A DNA stretch of 64,000 nucleotides from Mycobacterium ahvazicum (GCF_900176255.2 NZ_FXEG02000001.1:248001-312000); one strand, 5' to 3'. Positions 44,180 to 53,007 are shown, numbered from the stretch's first letter. The notes: generated by a model from the letters alone, not told the origin. Translations and numbers: made by a program.

Positions 44180-45001
44180 TCAGGTCTTAGGCGGACGCCG
44201 GCGCACCAGCACGGACTGCTGGATGGCGCCGACCGCGCCCTGCTCGTCGTACAACGTGCCGATCGTCGTCCCGATGCCGTCCGGTCCGTAGCTGGTTTCC
44301 GCCCGAATGCCGACCCAGTCCCCGTCGGGCACCCGAAACACGTGCACCGCCAGATCGGTGTTCAAGAACGTCCACTTGGTGATGTCGAGCTTGCTGCCGA
44401 TGCCGTTGGCACAGTCGGCCACCGCGAACAACCGCTCCAGCTGCGTCATCGTCTCGCCCTGGACCAGGTCGACCTCCGGCTTGATCCACGATTCGCCCGG
44501 GCCCGGCGTCAGCGGCTCGGTCAGCCAGAGCCACTCCAGGCTGTGCACGTAGTTGCGGTCCCATTCGCGGGCCTTGAGATTACGGTTGCGCGCGTCGGTG
44601 CGCGGCGCGGGCAGTTCGGCCGCCGCGTGCGCGACGGCCTGAGTGTCCTGCTGCTGCAGCCGCCACCCGCTGGCCCGAGCGACGGGACGGGGCCGGCCGT
44701 CGGGGCCGGGAGCCAGCATCTCGGCGCTGACCAACTCGATCTGCTTGCCGCCGCGCTGCAGTTCGGCACGCACCCAGATGTCACCTTCCGAGGGCACGCC
44801 GCCCAGCAGGTCGATCACGACCCGGGACAGCCGGGTGTCGTCGCGCTGCTCGCAGCGTTCCAGCGCCCGCACCAGCAGCGCCGACACCGGACCGCCGTGC
44901 TGGATGGTCGCCGACCAGGTGCCGCGGGCCAGGTCGGTCGCCCGGAACTTCTCGCCCAACGCGTCGGCGGGGTCGATCAGCTCGTAGTACGAGTCGGTCA
45001 C
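44180..45001 (-). CDS. TesB-like acyl-CoA thioesterase (double hot-dog)
   Basis: 273 residues from a GTG at 45001. Two hot-dog halves are seen: GTWSATIQHGGPVSALLVRALERC with VIDLLGGVP in the first, and LERLFAVADCANGIGSKLD then FLNTDLAVHVFRVPDGDWVGIRAETSYGPDGIGTTIGTLYDEQGAVG in the second. The latter is the standard C-terminal signature. It hydrolyses acyl-CoA to acid and CoA. It lies 20 bp after the SMP-30 gene and 47 bp before the TetR gene on the minus strand. A second, different TesB-type gene is at 46516. Confidence 0.85.
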   Translation of the reverse strand: MTDSYYELIDPADALGEKFRATDLARGTWSATIQHGGPVSALLVRALERCEQRDDTRLSRVVIDLLGGVPSEGDIWVRAELQRGGKQIELVSAEMLAPGPDGRPRPVARASGWRLQQQDTQAVAHAAAELPAPRTDARNRNLKAREWDRNYVHSLEWLWLTEPLTPGPGESWIKPEVDLVQGETMTQLERLFAVADCANGIGSKLDITKWTFLNTDLAVHVFRVPDGDWVGIRAETSYGPDGIGTTIGTLYDEQGAVGAIQQSVLVRRRPPKT

Positions 45002-45021
45002 GTGTCTCCCTCTCGGGTGTC

Positions 45022-45840
45022 TCAGGGCAGCCCGGCGCCGGGCGTGGCGACCTGCACGGCGTCGAGCCGCGAGAGTTTGGTGCCCACCAGCCGCTGAGGA
45101 TAGGCGTCGGTGCTCGACAGCAGAAACAGGATGCGCCGCTCGGGCCCGCCGAGCGCGCAGGCGATAGCGACCCGTTCGCCCATGTCGATGCGGTCGGTCA
45201 CCGCGCCGCCCGCGACGATCCGCTCGAATTGGTGCGCCAGCGTCATCGACGTCCACACCCCGCCCTCGGCGTCCAGCGCGATGCCGTCGGGCGGCCCGTC
45301 CAGGCCGTCCGCGAAGACCTGCCGATCGTGCAGCGCGCCGGCGTCGTCGATGGTGAACGCGGTGAGCCGCCGGCCTGTCGATTCGGCGACGATCAGCGTC
45401 TTGCGGTCCGGCGTGATCACCATGCCGTTGGGGAAGTCGAGGTCTGTGGCGACGACGGTCGCGCTTTCGTCGGGATCGAGGCGCACGATCACGCCACCGC
45501 ATCGGGCCTGGGATCCGATGTAGGCGCGGCCGCTGTCGTCGATGACCATGTCACCGAGGTTGGCCGGCACCAGGTCGGTGAGATCGGCGATCTCCACCAC
45601 GGCTTCCCCGTCGTAGCACAGCACCCGCCGGTCCTCGGACGACGCGATCAATAGCGACCCGTCGGGACGAAAACCCAGGCCCGACGGCGAGTGCCCCGGC
45701 AGCGGCAGCGTGGTGAGCGCGCCGCCCAGGGTCGAGGTGTGTACCGCTTCGCCGAGCATGTCGGAGAACCACAACAGGCCCTCGAACCAGCGGGGGCCTT
45801 CGCCGAAGCAGAACCCGTTGGCCAGCACCTCGGGGATCAT
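45022..45840 (-). CDS. SMP-30/gluconolactonase-like hydrolase
   Basis: 272 residues forming a six-bladed beta-propeller. The metal glutamate is in FCFGEGPRWFEG (about 10-21), and later ligands are in FPNGMVITPDRKTLIVAEST and GPPDGIALDAEGGVW. SMP-30 proteins are calcium-dependent lactonases. In this block a lactonase would open a ring made by the Baeyer-Villiger-type enzyme, which is inference. The conserved element lies 11 bp upstream of the ATG. Confidence 0.85.
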   Translation of the reverse strand: MIPEVLANGFCFGEGPRWFEGLLWFSDMLGEAVHTSTLGGALTTLPLPGHSPSGLGFRPDGSLLIASSEDRRVLCYDGEAVVEIADLTDLVPANLGDMVIDDSGRAYIGSQARCGGVIVRLDPDESATVVATDLDFPNGMVITPDRKTLIVAESTGRRLTAFTIDDAGALHDRQVFADGLDGPPDGIALDAEGGVWTSMTLAHQFERIVAGGAVTDRIDMGERVAIACALGGPERRILFLLSSTDAYPQRLVGTKLSRLDAVQVATPGAGLP

Positions 45841-45851
45841 CGGCTCCAGCC

Positions 45852-45879
45852 TTTACAAAACACCGCAGAAGTGTCATGC
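45852..45879. promoter_or_regulatory. Conserved 28-nt element, copy a
   Basis: Plus-strand form TTTACAAA-N9-AAGTGTCATGC. It sits 12 to 39 bp upstream of the SMP-30 ATG, and read in that gene's direction it ends with TTTGTAAA next to the start. The same spacing recurs at 46451 and 52283. The spacing does not fit a SigA promoter, so an operator or an alternative-sigma site is favoured. Confidence 0.65.
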
Positions 45880-45895
45880 ACCCGCGGCGCCGGTG

Positions 45896-46372
45896 TCAAT
45901 CCGCGGCCCGGGCGAGCTCCCGCGCGACGGCCGCGTGATACTCGTCGATCCGCGCCGGATTGGCCTGCTCGAACAGCTTGTCGGGCAGCGGGGCGTGCTT
46001 GGGCGCCTCAATGGTCATGGTTCGGGAAAACAGCGTGATGTCCTGGCCGGGCCGGGAGAACCGGTAGGACACCGTGATGCGACCCTCCAGCCCGCCCTTA
46101 CCGTCGCGGTCGTGACCAAGCCGGCCGATCGAGGTGAACACGAACTGGATAGGCCGCACGGCGACGGCCAGCTGCCAGCTGAAGACGCGGTCACCGTCGG
46201 GACCGGCTTCCTCCCAGGTGTCGCCGACCTTGAGCGGCAGCGGCGGCAGTTTGCCGATGTGGGCACTGCCGGGATAGGTCTTCGTCCAGTTTTCCGGGTT
46301 GGTGACGAAGTCGTACACGGTCTCGGCGGACTGGGTGAACGCGGTCTCTGATGTGCTCGTCACGATGCCCAA
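45896..46372 (-). CDS. SRPBCC-family protein
   Basis: 158 residues of an SRPBCC/START-like fold: SETAFTQSAETVYDFVTNPENWTKTYPGSAHI at the start, LKVGDTWEE, and a long C-terminal helix (PDKLFEQANPARIDEYHAAVARELA). It is expected to bind a small hydrophobic molecule in a central cavity. It is divergent from the thioesterase-LLM-dehydrogenase unit, with the conserved element in the gap. Its end is 56 bp from the SMP-30 start. Confidence 0.8.
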   Translation of the reverse strand: MGIVTSTSETAFTQSAETVYDFVTNPENWTKTYPGSAHIGKLPPLPLKVGDTWEEAGPDGDRVFSWQLAVAVRPIQFVFTSIGRLGHDRDGKGGLEGRITVSYRFSRPGQDITLFSRTMTIEAPKHAPLPDKLFEQANPARIDEYHAAVARELARAAD

Positions 46373-46450
46373 TTACGTTGCCTCTCTGCGCTTTCCAGCG
46401 GCATGCAGGGGTGCTGCCCGCGGTGCTCGCCGGAGTCTTGTTAGCCAACC

Positions 46451-46478
46451 TTTACAAATCCTACTCAAAGTGTCACGC
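46451..46478. promoter_or_regulatory. Conserved 28-nt element, copy b
   Basis: TTTACAAA-N9-AAGTGTCACGC in the divergent gap between the SRPBCC gene (start 46372) and the thioesterase gene (start 46516 or 46498). It could control both directions. Confidence 0.7.
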
Positions 46479-46515
46479 TGTGCCGGAAGCTGCCAACGTG
46501 AGAGGTGGATCGGAT

Positions 46516-47400
46516 TTGACCACGGAATCTGAGCAGACTGAATGGACGGTTGCGGGCCTGCTGGATCTGTTTGATGTGCGGTCCGACGGGGACGACGACC
46601 GGTTCACCGGTGAGACCGGCATCGCCGTCGGCGACGAACGCCAGGTGGTGGAGGGCACTCAGGTGCTGGCCCAGGCGATTGTCGCGGTGGCCAAACGCTT
46701 CCCGGACAAGTCGGTGCGCTCGGCGCACGCGGTGTTCTCGCGTGCCGTGACGGTCGGCCCGCCGATCGAGCTCGTCATCGACGTGGTGTCCGAGGGCCGA
46801 TCGACCGCGACCGCCGTGGTCGCCGTGCATCAGAACGGGCGGCGTTGCCTGAGCATCACCGTGCTCGCCGACGTCCCCACCGACGACGTGATTCGCCACC
46901 ACCTGACCAAGCCCGACGTGGCCGCCCCGGCCGACGCCCACCACTCGCCGATGCCGATGGTCGGCCGGGAGCTGCGGCTGGTCGACGTCGTCGACGTCAA
47001 CAGCCCCGACGAGGTCGGCCCGCCGGAGCTGTATGCCTGGCTGCACTACGACCCGATTCCCACCCGAGACGATCTGGCCAAGGCGCTGCTGGCGTACTTC
47101 ACCGGCCATCTCGGGATCTCCACCACGATGCGCGCGCATGAGGGCATCGGCACCGCCCAGGCACACCTGACCGTGTCCACCGCACCGATGAGCATCTCGG
47201 TGGCGTTTCACGAACCGGTGGACTGGACCGGCTGGCTGCTCTACACACATGAGAGCACCCAGGTCGGCGCGGGGATGTCGTACGTGCGCGGCACCGTGCA
47301 TTCCGAAGAAGGCGAGCTGCTGGCCTCCTTCGCGCAGGAGGCGCTGATCCGGCCGCTGCGCACCAGCGACACCGCGATCGACTCGCGCGCCCGCTTCTGA
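46516..47400 (+). CDS. Acyl-CoA thioesterase II-like (TesB-type) protein
   Basis: 294 residues from a TTG at 46516 with GAGGTGGA seven bases upstream; a GTG at 46498 with GGAAG upstream is an equally serious alternative. The double hot-dog layout is seen: a first domain with AHAVFSRAVTVGPPIELVIDVVSEGRSTATAVVAVHQNGRR, and a second with WLHYDPIPTRDDLAKALLAYFTGHLGISTTMRAH and GMSYVRGTVHSEEGELLASFAQEALIRP. The last is the classic TesB ending. It leads a unit with the LLM and acyl-CoA dehydrogenase genes. Confidence 0.82.
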   Translation: MTTESEQTEWTVAGLLDLFDVRSDGDDDRFTGETGIAVGDERQVVEGTQVLAQAIVAVAKRFPDKSVRSAHAVFSRAVTVGPPIELVIDVVSEGRSTATAVVAVHQNGRRCLSITVLADVPTDDVIRHHLTKPDVAAPADAHHSPMPMVGRELRLVDVVDVNSPDEVGPPELYAWLHYDPIPTRDDLAKALLAYFTGHLGISTTMRAHEGIGTAQAHLTVSTAPMSISVAFHEPVDWTGWLLYTHESTQVGAGMSYVRGTVHSEEGELLASFAQEALIRPLRTSDTAIDSRARF

Positions 47401-47415
47401 CGGCTGGGGATCCCG

Positions 47416-48330
47416 ATGCGCTTCACGATCACTCACCCGATGCACAGCCACCCCTACAACCCGGAGCTGGCCGGCGGGGATGGCATCGGGAAGGTGGCCG
47501 CGGCCACCGAGGCGGCCGGCATCCACGGATTCGGTTTCACCGATCATCCGGCGCCGTCGCAGCGCTGGCTGGAGGCCGGTGGTCACGATGCGCTAGATCC
47601 TTTCGTCGCACTGGGTTTCGCGGCGGCCACCACGTCGACGCTGCGGCTGATCCCTAACATCGTGGTGCTGCCCTATCGAAACCCGTTCGTGGTGGCCAAA
47701 TCCGGCGCCACCCTTGATCTGCTCTCCGGGGGCCGCTTCACGCTCGCGGTCGGCGTCGGCTACCTCAAGCGTGAGTTCGCGGCGCTCGGAGTCGGCTACG
47801 ACGAGCGCGCCGAGCTGTTCGAAGAATCCCTGCAAGTGATCCGGGCTATCTGGAGCGGCGACGACATCACCTTTGAGGGAAAGCATTTCAGCGCCCGTGG
47901 CATCACCGCGCACCCGCGGCCACCGAGCAGCCCGCCGATCTGGATCGGCGGCAACACCACGGCGTCTCGTCAGCGGGTAGCGCAGTACGGCGACGGCTGG
48001 TGCCCGTTCCCCGCCCCGCCGCAGCTGGCGCAGACCGCCGGCACCGCGGTGATCGACTCGCTGGACAAGCTCACCGCCGGCATCGACGATCTGCGTCGCC
48101 GCTGCGATGCCGAGGGCAGGGACTGGTCGGCGATCGACATCACCTTCACCAACTTCGACGGCGGCAGCATCACCGACGACGACTTCAACGCCGACGCCTA
48201 CCTCGAAGGCTTGGACAAGCTGGCGAAGCTGGGGGTCACCTGGGTCAGCGTCCACCTGCCCGGCGACGGCATTGGGCACGCGCTCGAGACCCTCGATCGT
48301 TTTCGCACCCTCGTGATCGACGCGGCGTAA
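47416..48330 (+). CDS. LLM-class F420/flavin-dependent oxidoreductase
   Basis: 304 residues. The luciferase-like barrel is clear: GIHGFGFTDHPAPSQRWLEAGGHDALDPFVALGFAAATTSTLRL at the start, NPFVVAKSGATLDLLSGGRFTLAVGVGYLKREFAALGV, and PPIWIGGNTTASRQRVAQYGDGW. This subgroup in mycobacteria usually uses F420. The substrate is unknown. It lies 15 bp after the thioesterase gene, and its stop overlaps the next ATG (TAATG), so the three genes are one transcript. Confidence 0.85.
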   Translation: MRFTITHPMHSHPYNPELAGGDGIGKVAAATEAAGIHGFGFTDHPAPSQRWLEAGGHDALDPFVALGFAAATTSTLRLIPNIVVLPYRNPFVVAKSGATLDLLSGGRFTLAVGVGYLKREFAALGVGYDERAELFEESLQVIRAIWSGDDITFEGKHFSARGITAHPRPPSSPPIWIGGNTTASRQRVAQYGDGWCPFPAPPQLAQTAGTAVIDSLDKLTAGIDDLRRRCDAEGRDWSAIDITFTNFDGGSITDDDFNADAYLEGLDKLAKLGVTWVSVHLPGDGIGHALETLDRFRTLVIDAA

Positions 48331-49511
48331 TGGACTTCTCCTACGTCGACCTCTCACCCGAGGACCGGGAATTCTTCGAGCACACCCGGACGTTCATCGC
48401 CGAACACGTCACCGACGAGGTGCTGCGCCGGGATCGTGAGACCGGTGAAAACTTCAGTGAGCCAGTGCATTTGGCGTTGGGTGCCGAGGGTTATCTGGCG
48501 TCGGATTTCAAGCAGGAGTCCGAGGGGGGATTCGATCCGGTGCGCCGGCGAATCTTCCATCTCGAGATCGGCCGTGCCCACACGCCGTGGTTCCACTGGG
48601 GCACCACCGCGGTCGTCGCGCGTTTGGTCAAGCAGTTCGGGAAGCCCGAACTCGTCGACGCGGTACTGCCGGGTGTGCTGTCCGGTGAGATTCGGCTATG
48701 CCTGGGCTATACCGAACCGGAGGGGGGTTCGGACGTCGCGACCTGCAGGACCCGAGCCGTACGGGAAGCGGATGGATCGAGCTGGGTTATCAATGGGTCC
48801 AAGATGTTCACCTCGAACGCGCAGAACGCCAAGTACGTCTTCCTGCTTACCAACACCGACCCGCAAGCGCAGAAACACAAGAGCCTGACCATGTTTCTGG
48901 TGCCGCTGGATTCCGACGGCGTCGAGATCCAGGGCATCCGCACGCTGGACGGCGACCGCACCAACATCGTTTATTACAGCGACGTACGGGTCGACGATCT
49001 CTACCGCATCGGCGAGGTCAATGCCGGCTGGAAGGTGATGCGGTTTGCCCTAGACGCCGAACACGGCATTACCGAAACCGAAGACCATGGCCTGCAGAAT
49101 GTTTCGATGATGTCGGAGCACGGCCATCTGATGGCCGAGGCGGCCGACGGAGTCGCGGCGATTCTTTCCAAGCCGGATTCCAACGGGCGGCGCCCGATTG
49201 ACGACGAGTCGACGAAATACCGGCTCGGGCGCGCCATGGCCCGCATCGAGGCGGCGCTGTCGACGCCCGGGATCTACGGACGCGTCGCGCTCATTCAGAC
49301 CATGCGCGACGTCTCGCCGGAATTGATGGACATGCTGGGGACGGCATCGGCATTGCCCACCGACACAACGGGTTCCGCGGACAACGGGGCCGTCGAGTTC
49401 ATCTTCCGCCACGGTGTGCCCGCCGGGATCTACGGCGGCACGATGGAGGTCTTCCGCAACATGATCGCCCAGCACGAGCTGAAGCTCGGGCGCCCCAGCT
49501 ACGGCGGCTAG
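48330..49511 (+). CDS. Acyl-CoA dehydrogenase
   Basis: 393 residues from the ATG at 48330 that overlaps the LLM stop. FAD and substrate motifs are LCLGYTEPEGGSDVATCRTRAV and INGSKMFTSNAQNAKYVFLLTNTD. The C-terminal PAGIYGGTMEVFRNMIAQHEL is standard. The sequence is of the FadE type that works on branched or cyclic acyl-CoAs, and heterodimeric FadE pairs in sterol pathways look similar. No partner FadE lies next to it, so a homo-oligomer is assumed. Confidence 0.88.
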   Translation: MDFSYVDLSPEDREFFEHTRTFIAEHVTDEVLRRDRETGENFSEPVHLALGAEGYLASDFKQESEGGFDPVRRRIFHLEIGRAHTPWFHWGTTAVVARLVKQFGKPELVDAVLPGVLSGEIRLCLGYTEPEGGSDVATCRTRAVREADGSSWVINGSKMFTSNAQNAKYVFLLTNTDPQAQKHKSLTMFLVPLDSDGVEIQGIRTLDGDRTNIVYYSDVRVDDLYRIGEVNAGWKVMRFALDAEHGITETEDHGLQNVSMMSEHGHLMAEAADGVAAILSKPDSNGRRPIDDESTKYRLGRAMARIEAALSTPGIYGRVALIQTMRDVSPELMDMLGTASALPTDTTGSADNGAVEFIFRHGVPAGIYGGTMEVFRNMIAQHELKLGRPSYGG

Positions 49512-49543
49512 CAACTCTCTTTCAGCCGGGTCGCGTCATACGC

Positions 49544-50326
49544 TTGAGGCCGTGCTGCTCCGAGTGGACGGACGGCGGAAAGGTGGGCCGCGCGGTGGTC
49601 GTTCTGGTGGCCTTCTGTTCGTTCCTCACGACGTTGTCCGGCGGATACGCGGCGTTACGTATCGGTTCCTACCGATATCTCGTGCTCGGCCTGGCGGCCG
49701 GGCTGATGCTCGGTGCGGTGAGCTTCGACCTGCTGCCCGAAGCGCTGAGCCACGGCGACGTGTGGTCCCTGTACGGCATTCCTGCTCCGCTCGTGGCGTT
49801 CGTTCTCGGCTTTCTCGTGCTGCACATCGTCGAACACACCGTCGGCATTCATCGCGGTCAAACGATGAACGACGCGGTGATCGCCGACGCACCCAGCATC
49901 GGGTTGTTGGCCGCGGCGGGGCTGGTGGGCCACAGCGTGATGGACGGATTCGCCATCGGTGCAGCTTTCCAGGCGGGAGCCGGAGCGGGCACAGTGGTTG
50001 CGGTGGCGGTGATCGGCCACGACTTCGCGGACGGCTTCAACACGTACACGGTGACGTCGATCTATGGCAATGACCGCCGAAGGGCGCTGACCCTGCTGGT
50101 CGCTGATGCCGTCGCGCCGGTCCTCGGTGCGGCCCTCACGCTGCTGGTGACGATTCCCCATCGGGTGCTCGCGGTTTACCTCGGCTTCTTCGCGGGATTC
50201 CTGATGTACCTGGCGAGCGCCGACATCCTGCCGAAAGCACACACCGGGCATCGCACCGCGGCCACCTTGGCATGCACCGTCGGCGGGGTGCTGTTCATGT
50301 TTGCGATCGTGGCGCTGGCCAGCTGA
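49544..50326 (+). CDS. ZIP-family metal transporter
   Basis: 260 residues if started at the TTG at 49544; a GTG at 49583 would give 247, and the start is uncertain. Eight hydrophobic segments are seen. Conserved metal-pore motifs are HSVMDGFAIGAAFQ in helix 4 and IGHDFADGFNTYTV in helix 5. The HIVEHTVGIHRG loop is histidine rich. It probably imports zinc or another divalent cation. The end overlaps the convergent DUF427 gene by 32 bp. It seems unrelated to the catabolic genes on each side. Confidence 0.85.
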   Translation: MRPCCSEWTDGGKVGRAVVVLVAFCSFLTTLSGGYAALRIGSYRYLVLGLAAGLMLGAVSFDLLPEALSHGDVWSLYGIPAPLVAFVLGFLVLHIVEHTVGIHRGQTMNDAVIADAPSIGLLAAAGLVGHSVMDGFAIGAAFQAGAGAGTVVAVAVIGHDFADGFNTYTVTSIYGNDRRRALTLLVADAVAPVLGAALTLLVTIPHRVLAVYLGFFAGFLMYLASADILPKAHTGHRTAATLACTVGGVLFMFAIVALAS

Positions 50327-50984
50327 GCGGCAATTCGGCGAACACGTCGGCACACGCGCCGTCGAAACTCAGAAAACCCTTGATGGGCAGGCTTTCCGGC
50401 GGTGGATCCGGATAGCTCCACGCGATGTCCTCGACATCGCCGATCGACCAGTACGTCGCGAATCCCTTGTAGTTGCAGTAACTCGTCGTGTCCGAAGGTC
50501 GCAGCAGACCAGTCTGCACATGCGCGGGATCGACGTAAAGCCTTGGTTCGAGCGCGGTCTCGAAAACGATCATGGTTTCGTCGGTATCGACCAGCACGGT
50601 GTCCGCGACGCTGACGCGCAGGCGACGCGTGGTGGGCCGGCAGTCGACCCGGTGATACGGGTTCGGCGGGTAGTGAACGAGTTCGCGGCCTTCCTCCAGC
50701 CAGGTGTCGACGGCATCCCACGGCACGTGCACGAAACCCGGTGCCGCCGATTCGGGTTCGGCGGGCAGGTCGCCGATTTCGTCGGCGCGGAACAGATAGC
50801 TCAGCGGGTGGCCCTGCCGGTGCACCATCAGCACCCGCTCGGTGTCGATCACCGGACGTCCGTCCTTGAACGCCTGCACGCGGCGCGGGTGTGGCTCGAT
50901 GTAGATCACGCCAGCGGGCAGCGGGGGAGCGAACCGCCCGGCCGGATCGCGGCTGAGCGGACCATGCCCGGCGACCAGACTCAT
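50295..50984 (-). CDS. Two-unit DUF427 protein
   Basis: 229 residues with two DUF427 repeats: the first around VQAFKDGRPVIDTERVLMVHRQGHPLSYLFRADEI, the second around VSVADTVLVDTDETMIVFETALEPRLYVDPAHV with the diagnostic SDTTSYCNYKGFATYWSIGDVEDIAWSYPDP. The domain has no known function. A single-unit relative is at 13484-13864. The gene is divergent from the CoA-transferase gene, and a perfect palindrome lies in the gap. Confidence 0.85.
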   Translation of the reverse strand: MSLVAGHGPLSRDPAGRFAPPLPAGVIYIEPHPRRVQAFKDGRPVIDTERVLMVHRQGHPLSYLFRADEIGDLPAEPESAAPGFVHVPWDAVDTWLEEGRELVHYPPNPYHRVDCRPTTRRLRVSVADTVLVDTDETMIVFETALEPRLYVDPAHVQTGLLRPSDTTSYCNYKGFATYWSIGDVEDIAWSYPDPPPESLPIKGFLSFDGACADVFAELPLSWPAPRSQT

Positions 50985-51028
50985 GGTGCCCAGGTTAACG
51001 CCGGCGACCGCTTCTTCGGGGCGATGGT

Positions 51029-51049
51029 GTCAGCTCAGGGTGAGCTGAC
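51029..51049. promoter_or_regulatory. Perfect palindrome GTCAGCTCA-GGG-TGAGCTGAC
   Basis: Nine-base arms pair exactly around GGG in the divergent gap, 45 bp from the DUF427 start and 48 bp from the CoA-transferase ATG. It is a strong candidate operator. It is unrelated in sequence to the TTTACAAA element, so the CoA-transferase gene may have its own control. Confidence 0.65.
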
Positions 51050-51097
51050 CGGGGGCAAGTGCGCGGTCCGGTTGAGCCACGGAGTAGGAACGTAGCC

Positions 51098-52267
51098 ATG
51101 GCGGGACCGGTGGAAGGCCTCAAAGTCGTCGAGCTCGGAGTGTGGGTGGCCGGACCGGCCGCCAGTGCCATCCTGGCGGACTGGGGTGCCGACGTCATCA
51201 AGATCGAACCGCCGGCCGGCGATCCGGGCCGCATGTTCGGCCGGATGCTGGGCTGCGACCTCGGGGTCAACCCGCCGTTCGAGCTGGACAACCGTTCCAA
51301 GCGCAGCATCGTCTTAGACCTGACCACCGACGACGGCCGCGACATCGCCTTCGAATTGCTGGCCGAGGCCGACGTTTTCGTGACCAACGTCCGTCCGGGC
51401 GCGTTGCAACGCCTCGGCTTCGACTTCGAGTCGCTGTCCGCCCGCTACCCGAGGCTGGTCTACGGCCTGATCACCGGCTACGGCCAGACCGGGCCCGACG
51501 CCGACCGGGCCGCCTACGACGTGGCCGCGTTCTGGTCGCGCGCCGGCGTGGCGCACCTGCTGACCCGGCCCGGCCAGACACCGCCGTTCCAGCGGGGCGG
51601 CATGGGTGACCACTCGGCGGGCATGACCCTGGCCGCGGCGATCTGCGCGGCGCTGCTGGCCCGCGAGCGCACCGGTAGCGGTCAGCTGGTGAGCACCTCG
51701 CTGTACCGGCAGGGCGCCTACACCGTGAGCTTCGACCTCAACACCTACTTGCTGACCGGTCAGCCGATCGCGATCGGCCAACGCGAGACGATGGGCAACC
51801 CCTGCATGAACAATTACGCCGCCGGTGACGGGCGGCGCTTCTGGATCGTCGGCCTCGAAGGAGACCGGCACTGGCCGCCGCTGTGCCGCGTCGTCGGCCA
51901 CCCCGAATGGGTCGACGACTCGCGCTACAGCGACGCGGCCGCCCGCTTCGTCAACGGTCCGGAGCTGATCGCCGAGCTGGACGAAATCTTCGCCACTCGC
52001 TCGCTCGACGAATGGGCGCAGGCCTTCGCGGAAGAACCGGACTTCTTCTGGTCGCCGATCAACTCCCTCGAAGACGTTGTGGCCGACGAGCAGTTCCACG
52101 CCGCGGGCGGCATCGTCGACGTCCCCGACGGCGACGCCAGCGTCGCGATGGTGGCCACCCCGGCGGACTTCCACGGGACGCCGTGGGCACCGCGCTCACC
52201 GGCGCCGCAACTGGGGCAGCACACCGACGAAATCATCGCCGAACTCAAAGCCCGACGCCGCGGCTGA
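51098..52267 (+). CDS. CaiB/BaiF (class III) CoA transferase
   Basis: 389 residues from the ATG at 51098; the frame is open 13 codons upstream. It opens GPVEGLKVVELGVWVAGPAASAILADWGADVIKIE. The catalytic aspartate is D171 in GGMGDHSAGMT. GYGQTGPDADRAAYDVAAFW and ERTGSGQLVSTSLYR complete the family pattern. It moves CoA from a donor thioester to a carboxylic acid, which would activate an acid for beta-oxidation. The nine-gene oxidative operon follows after 164 bp. Confidence 0.92.
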   Translation: MAGPVEGLKVVELGVWVAGPAASAILADWGADVIKIEPPAGDPGRMFGRMLGCDLGVNPPFELDNRSKRSIVLDLTTDDGRDIAFELLAEADVFVTNVRPGALQRLGFDFESLSARYPRLVYGLITGYGQTGPDADRAAYDVAAFWSRAGVAHLLTRPGQTPPFQRGGMGDHSAGMTLAAAICAALLARERTGSGQLVSTSLYRQGAYTVSFDLNTYLLTGQPIAIGQRETMGNPCMNNYAAGDGRRFWIVGLEGDRHWPPLCRVVGHPEWVDDSRYSDAAARFVNGPELIAELDEIFATRSLDEWAQAFAEEPDFFWSPINSLEDVVADEQFHAAGGIVDVPDGDASVAMVATPADFHGTPWAPRSPAPQLGQHTDEIIAELKARRRG

Positions 52268-52282
52268 CCACCTCGGGGGAGC

Positions 52283-52310
52283 TTTACAAATTTAGACAGA
52301 AGTGTCACGC
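52283..52310. promoter_or_regulatory. Conserved 28-nt element, copy c
   Basis: TTTACAAA-N9-AAGTGTCACGC, 121 bp upstream of the first gene of the nine-gene operon and just after the CoA-transferase stop. Its second half (AAGTGTCACGC) is identical to that of copy b. Confidence 0.7.
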
Positions 52311-52431
52311 TGGGGCATGAGTCGCGTCACCCCGGTGTGAGGCGGCGTCAGCCCTTGGGAAGCCCATGACAAGCGCTGCAGCTGCCTTGGAGCGAACGCA
52401 CTCCGCGGTGTGGCGGTGAGGAACGGATTTG

Positions 52432-53007
52432 ATGGTCACTCCGACGTTCGACATCGGCCAGAGCACACGCGTCAGTGCTGGACGAGCAACCCGCGGCAAC
52501 GGTGAGTGTCTGCGGTATCGACTGGATGTGGTGGCTGCGAGCGCGGTCGACGTCGTGCACTCGGCCGGCGGTTGGCTCTATGACCGGGTGATGGCCGGCT
52601 GGGAGGTGACCGTCCTGCTGCCGGGCGGCTGCGACACCCGACCGCTGCGCATTCTGGGCGTCACGGTGGTGGACACGGACAACGTCGCGACCGCGATGGG
52701 ATCGACCAGTCACACCCTGGCCGTCAGCGCCGAGGCGTTCACCGCTGACGCCCGCGTGCGCGATAAGGTGCTCAAGTCCCTCGACGACCGGCTGACCGAA
52801 GTCGCGCTGTGGGGCGAGGGGTGGCCGTTGGGCGTGAACCGCGGCATGACCCGAGCCCAGCACGTGCTGTCGGCCGCGGCGCGCAAATTCAAGGGCTATG
52901 CCCTTGCGGCAGCGGGGATCCCGTCTGCCCTGGTCGAACCGACCGAGACGCTGCTGTGTGAGGCGAATTATTCGCGCGTCGACTCAGAGCCGGTGCGGCT
53001 CGACTGA
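52432..53007 (+). CDS. Hypothetical protein, first gene of the oxidative operon
   Basis: 191 residues from the ATG at 52432. The sequence looks like a real protein (codon use and a coupled stop/start with the next gene, TGATG). Near residues 38-64, VHSAGGWLYDRVMAGWEVTVLLPGG is striking and could be a ligand- or nucleotide-binding loop. No family is recognised. No signal peptide or membrane helix is visible. Its place at the head of the operon makes it part of the pathway by association only. Confidence 0.7.
   Translation: MVTPTFDIGQSTRVSAGRATRGNGECLRYRLDVVAASAVDVVHSAGGWLYDRVMAGWEVTVLLPGGCDTRPLRILGVTVVDTDNVATAMGSTSHTLAVSAEAFTADARVRDKVLKSLDDRLTEVALWGEGWPLGVNRGMTRAQHVLSAAARKFKGYALAAAGIPSALVEPTETLLCEANYSRVDSEPVRLD

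Noticed and set aside
45852..45879. Reading the conserved element as a normal -35/-10 promoter
   Set aside because: Spacing between TTTACA or GTGACA and any -10-like hexamer is about 12-14 nt, not 16-18, and its orientation to genes varies.
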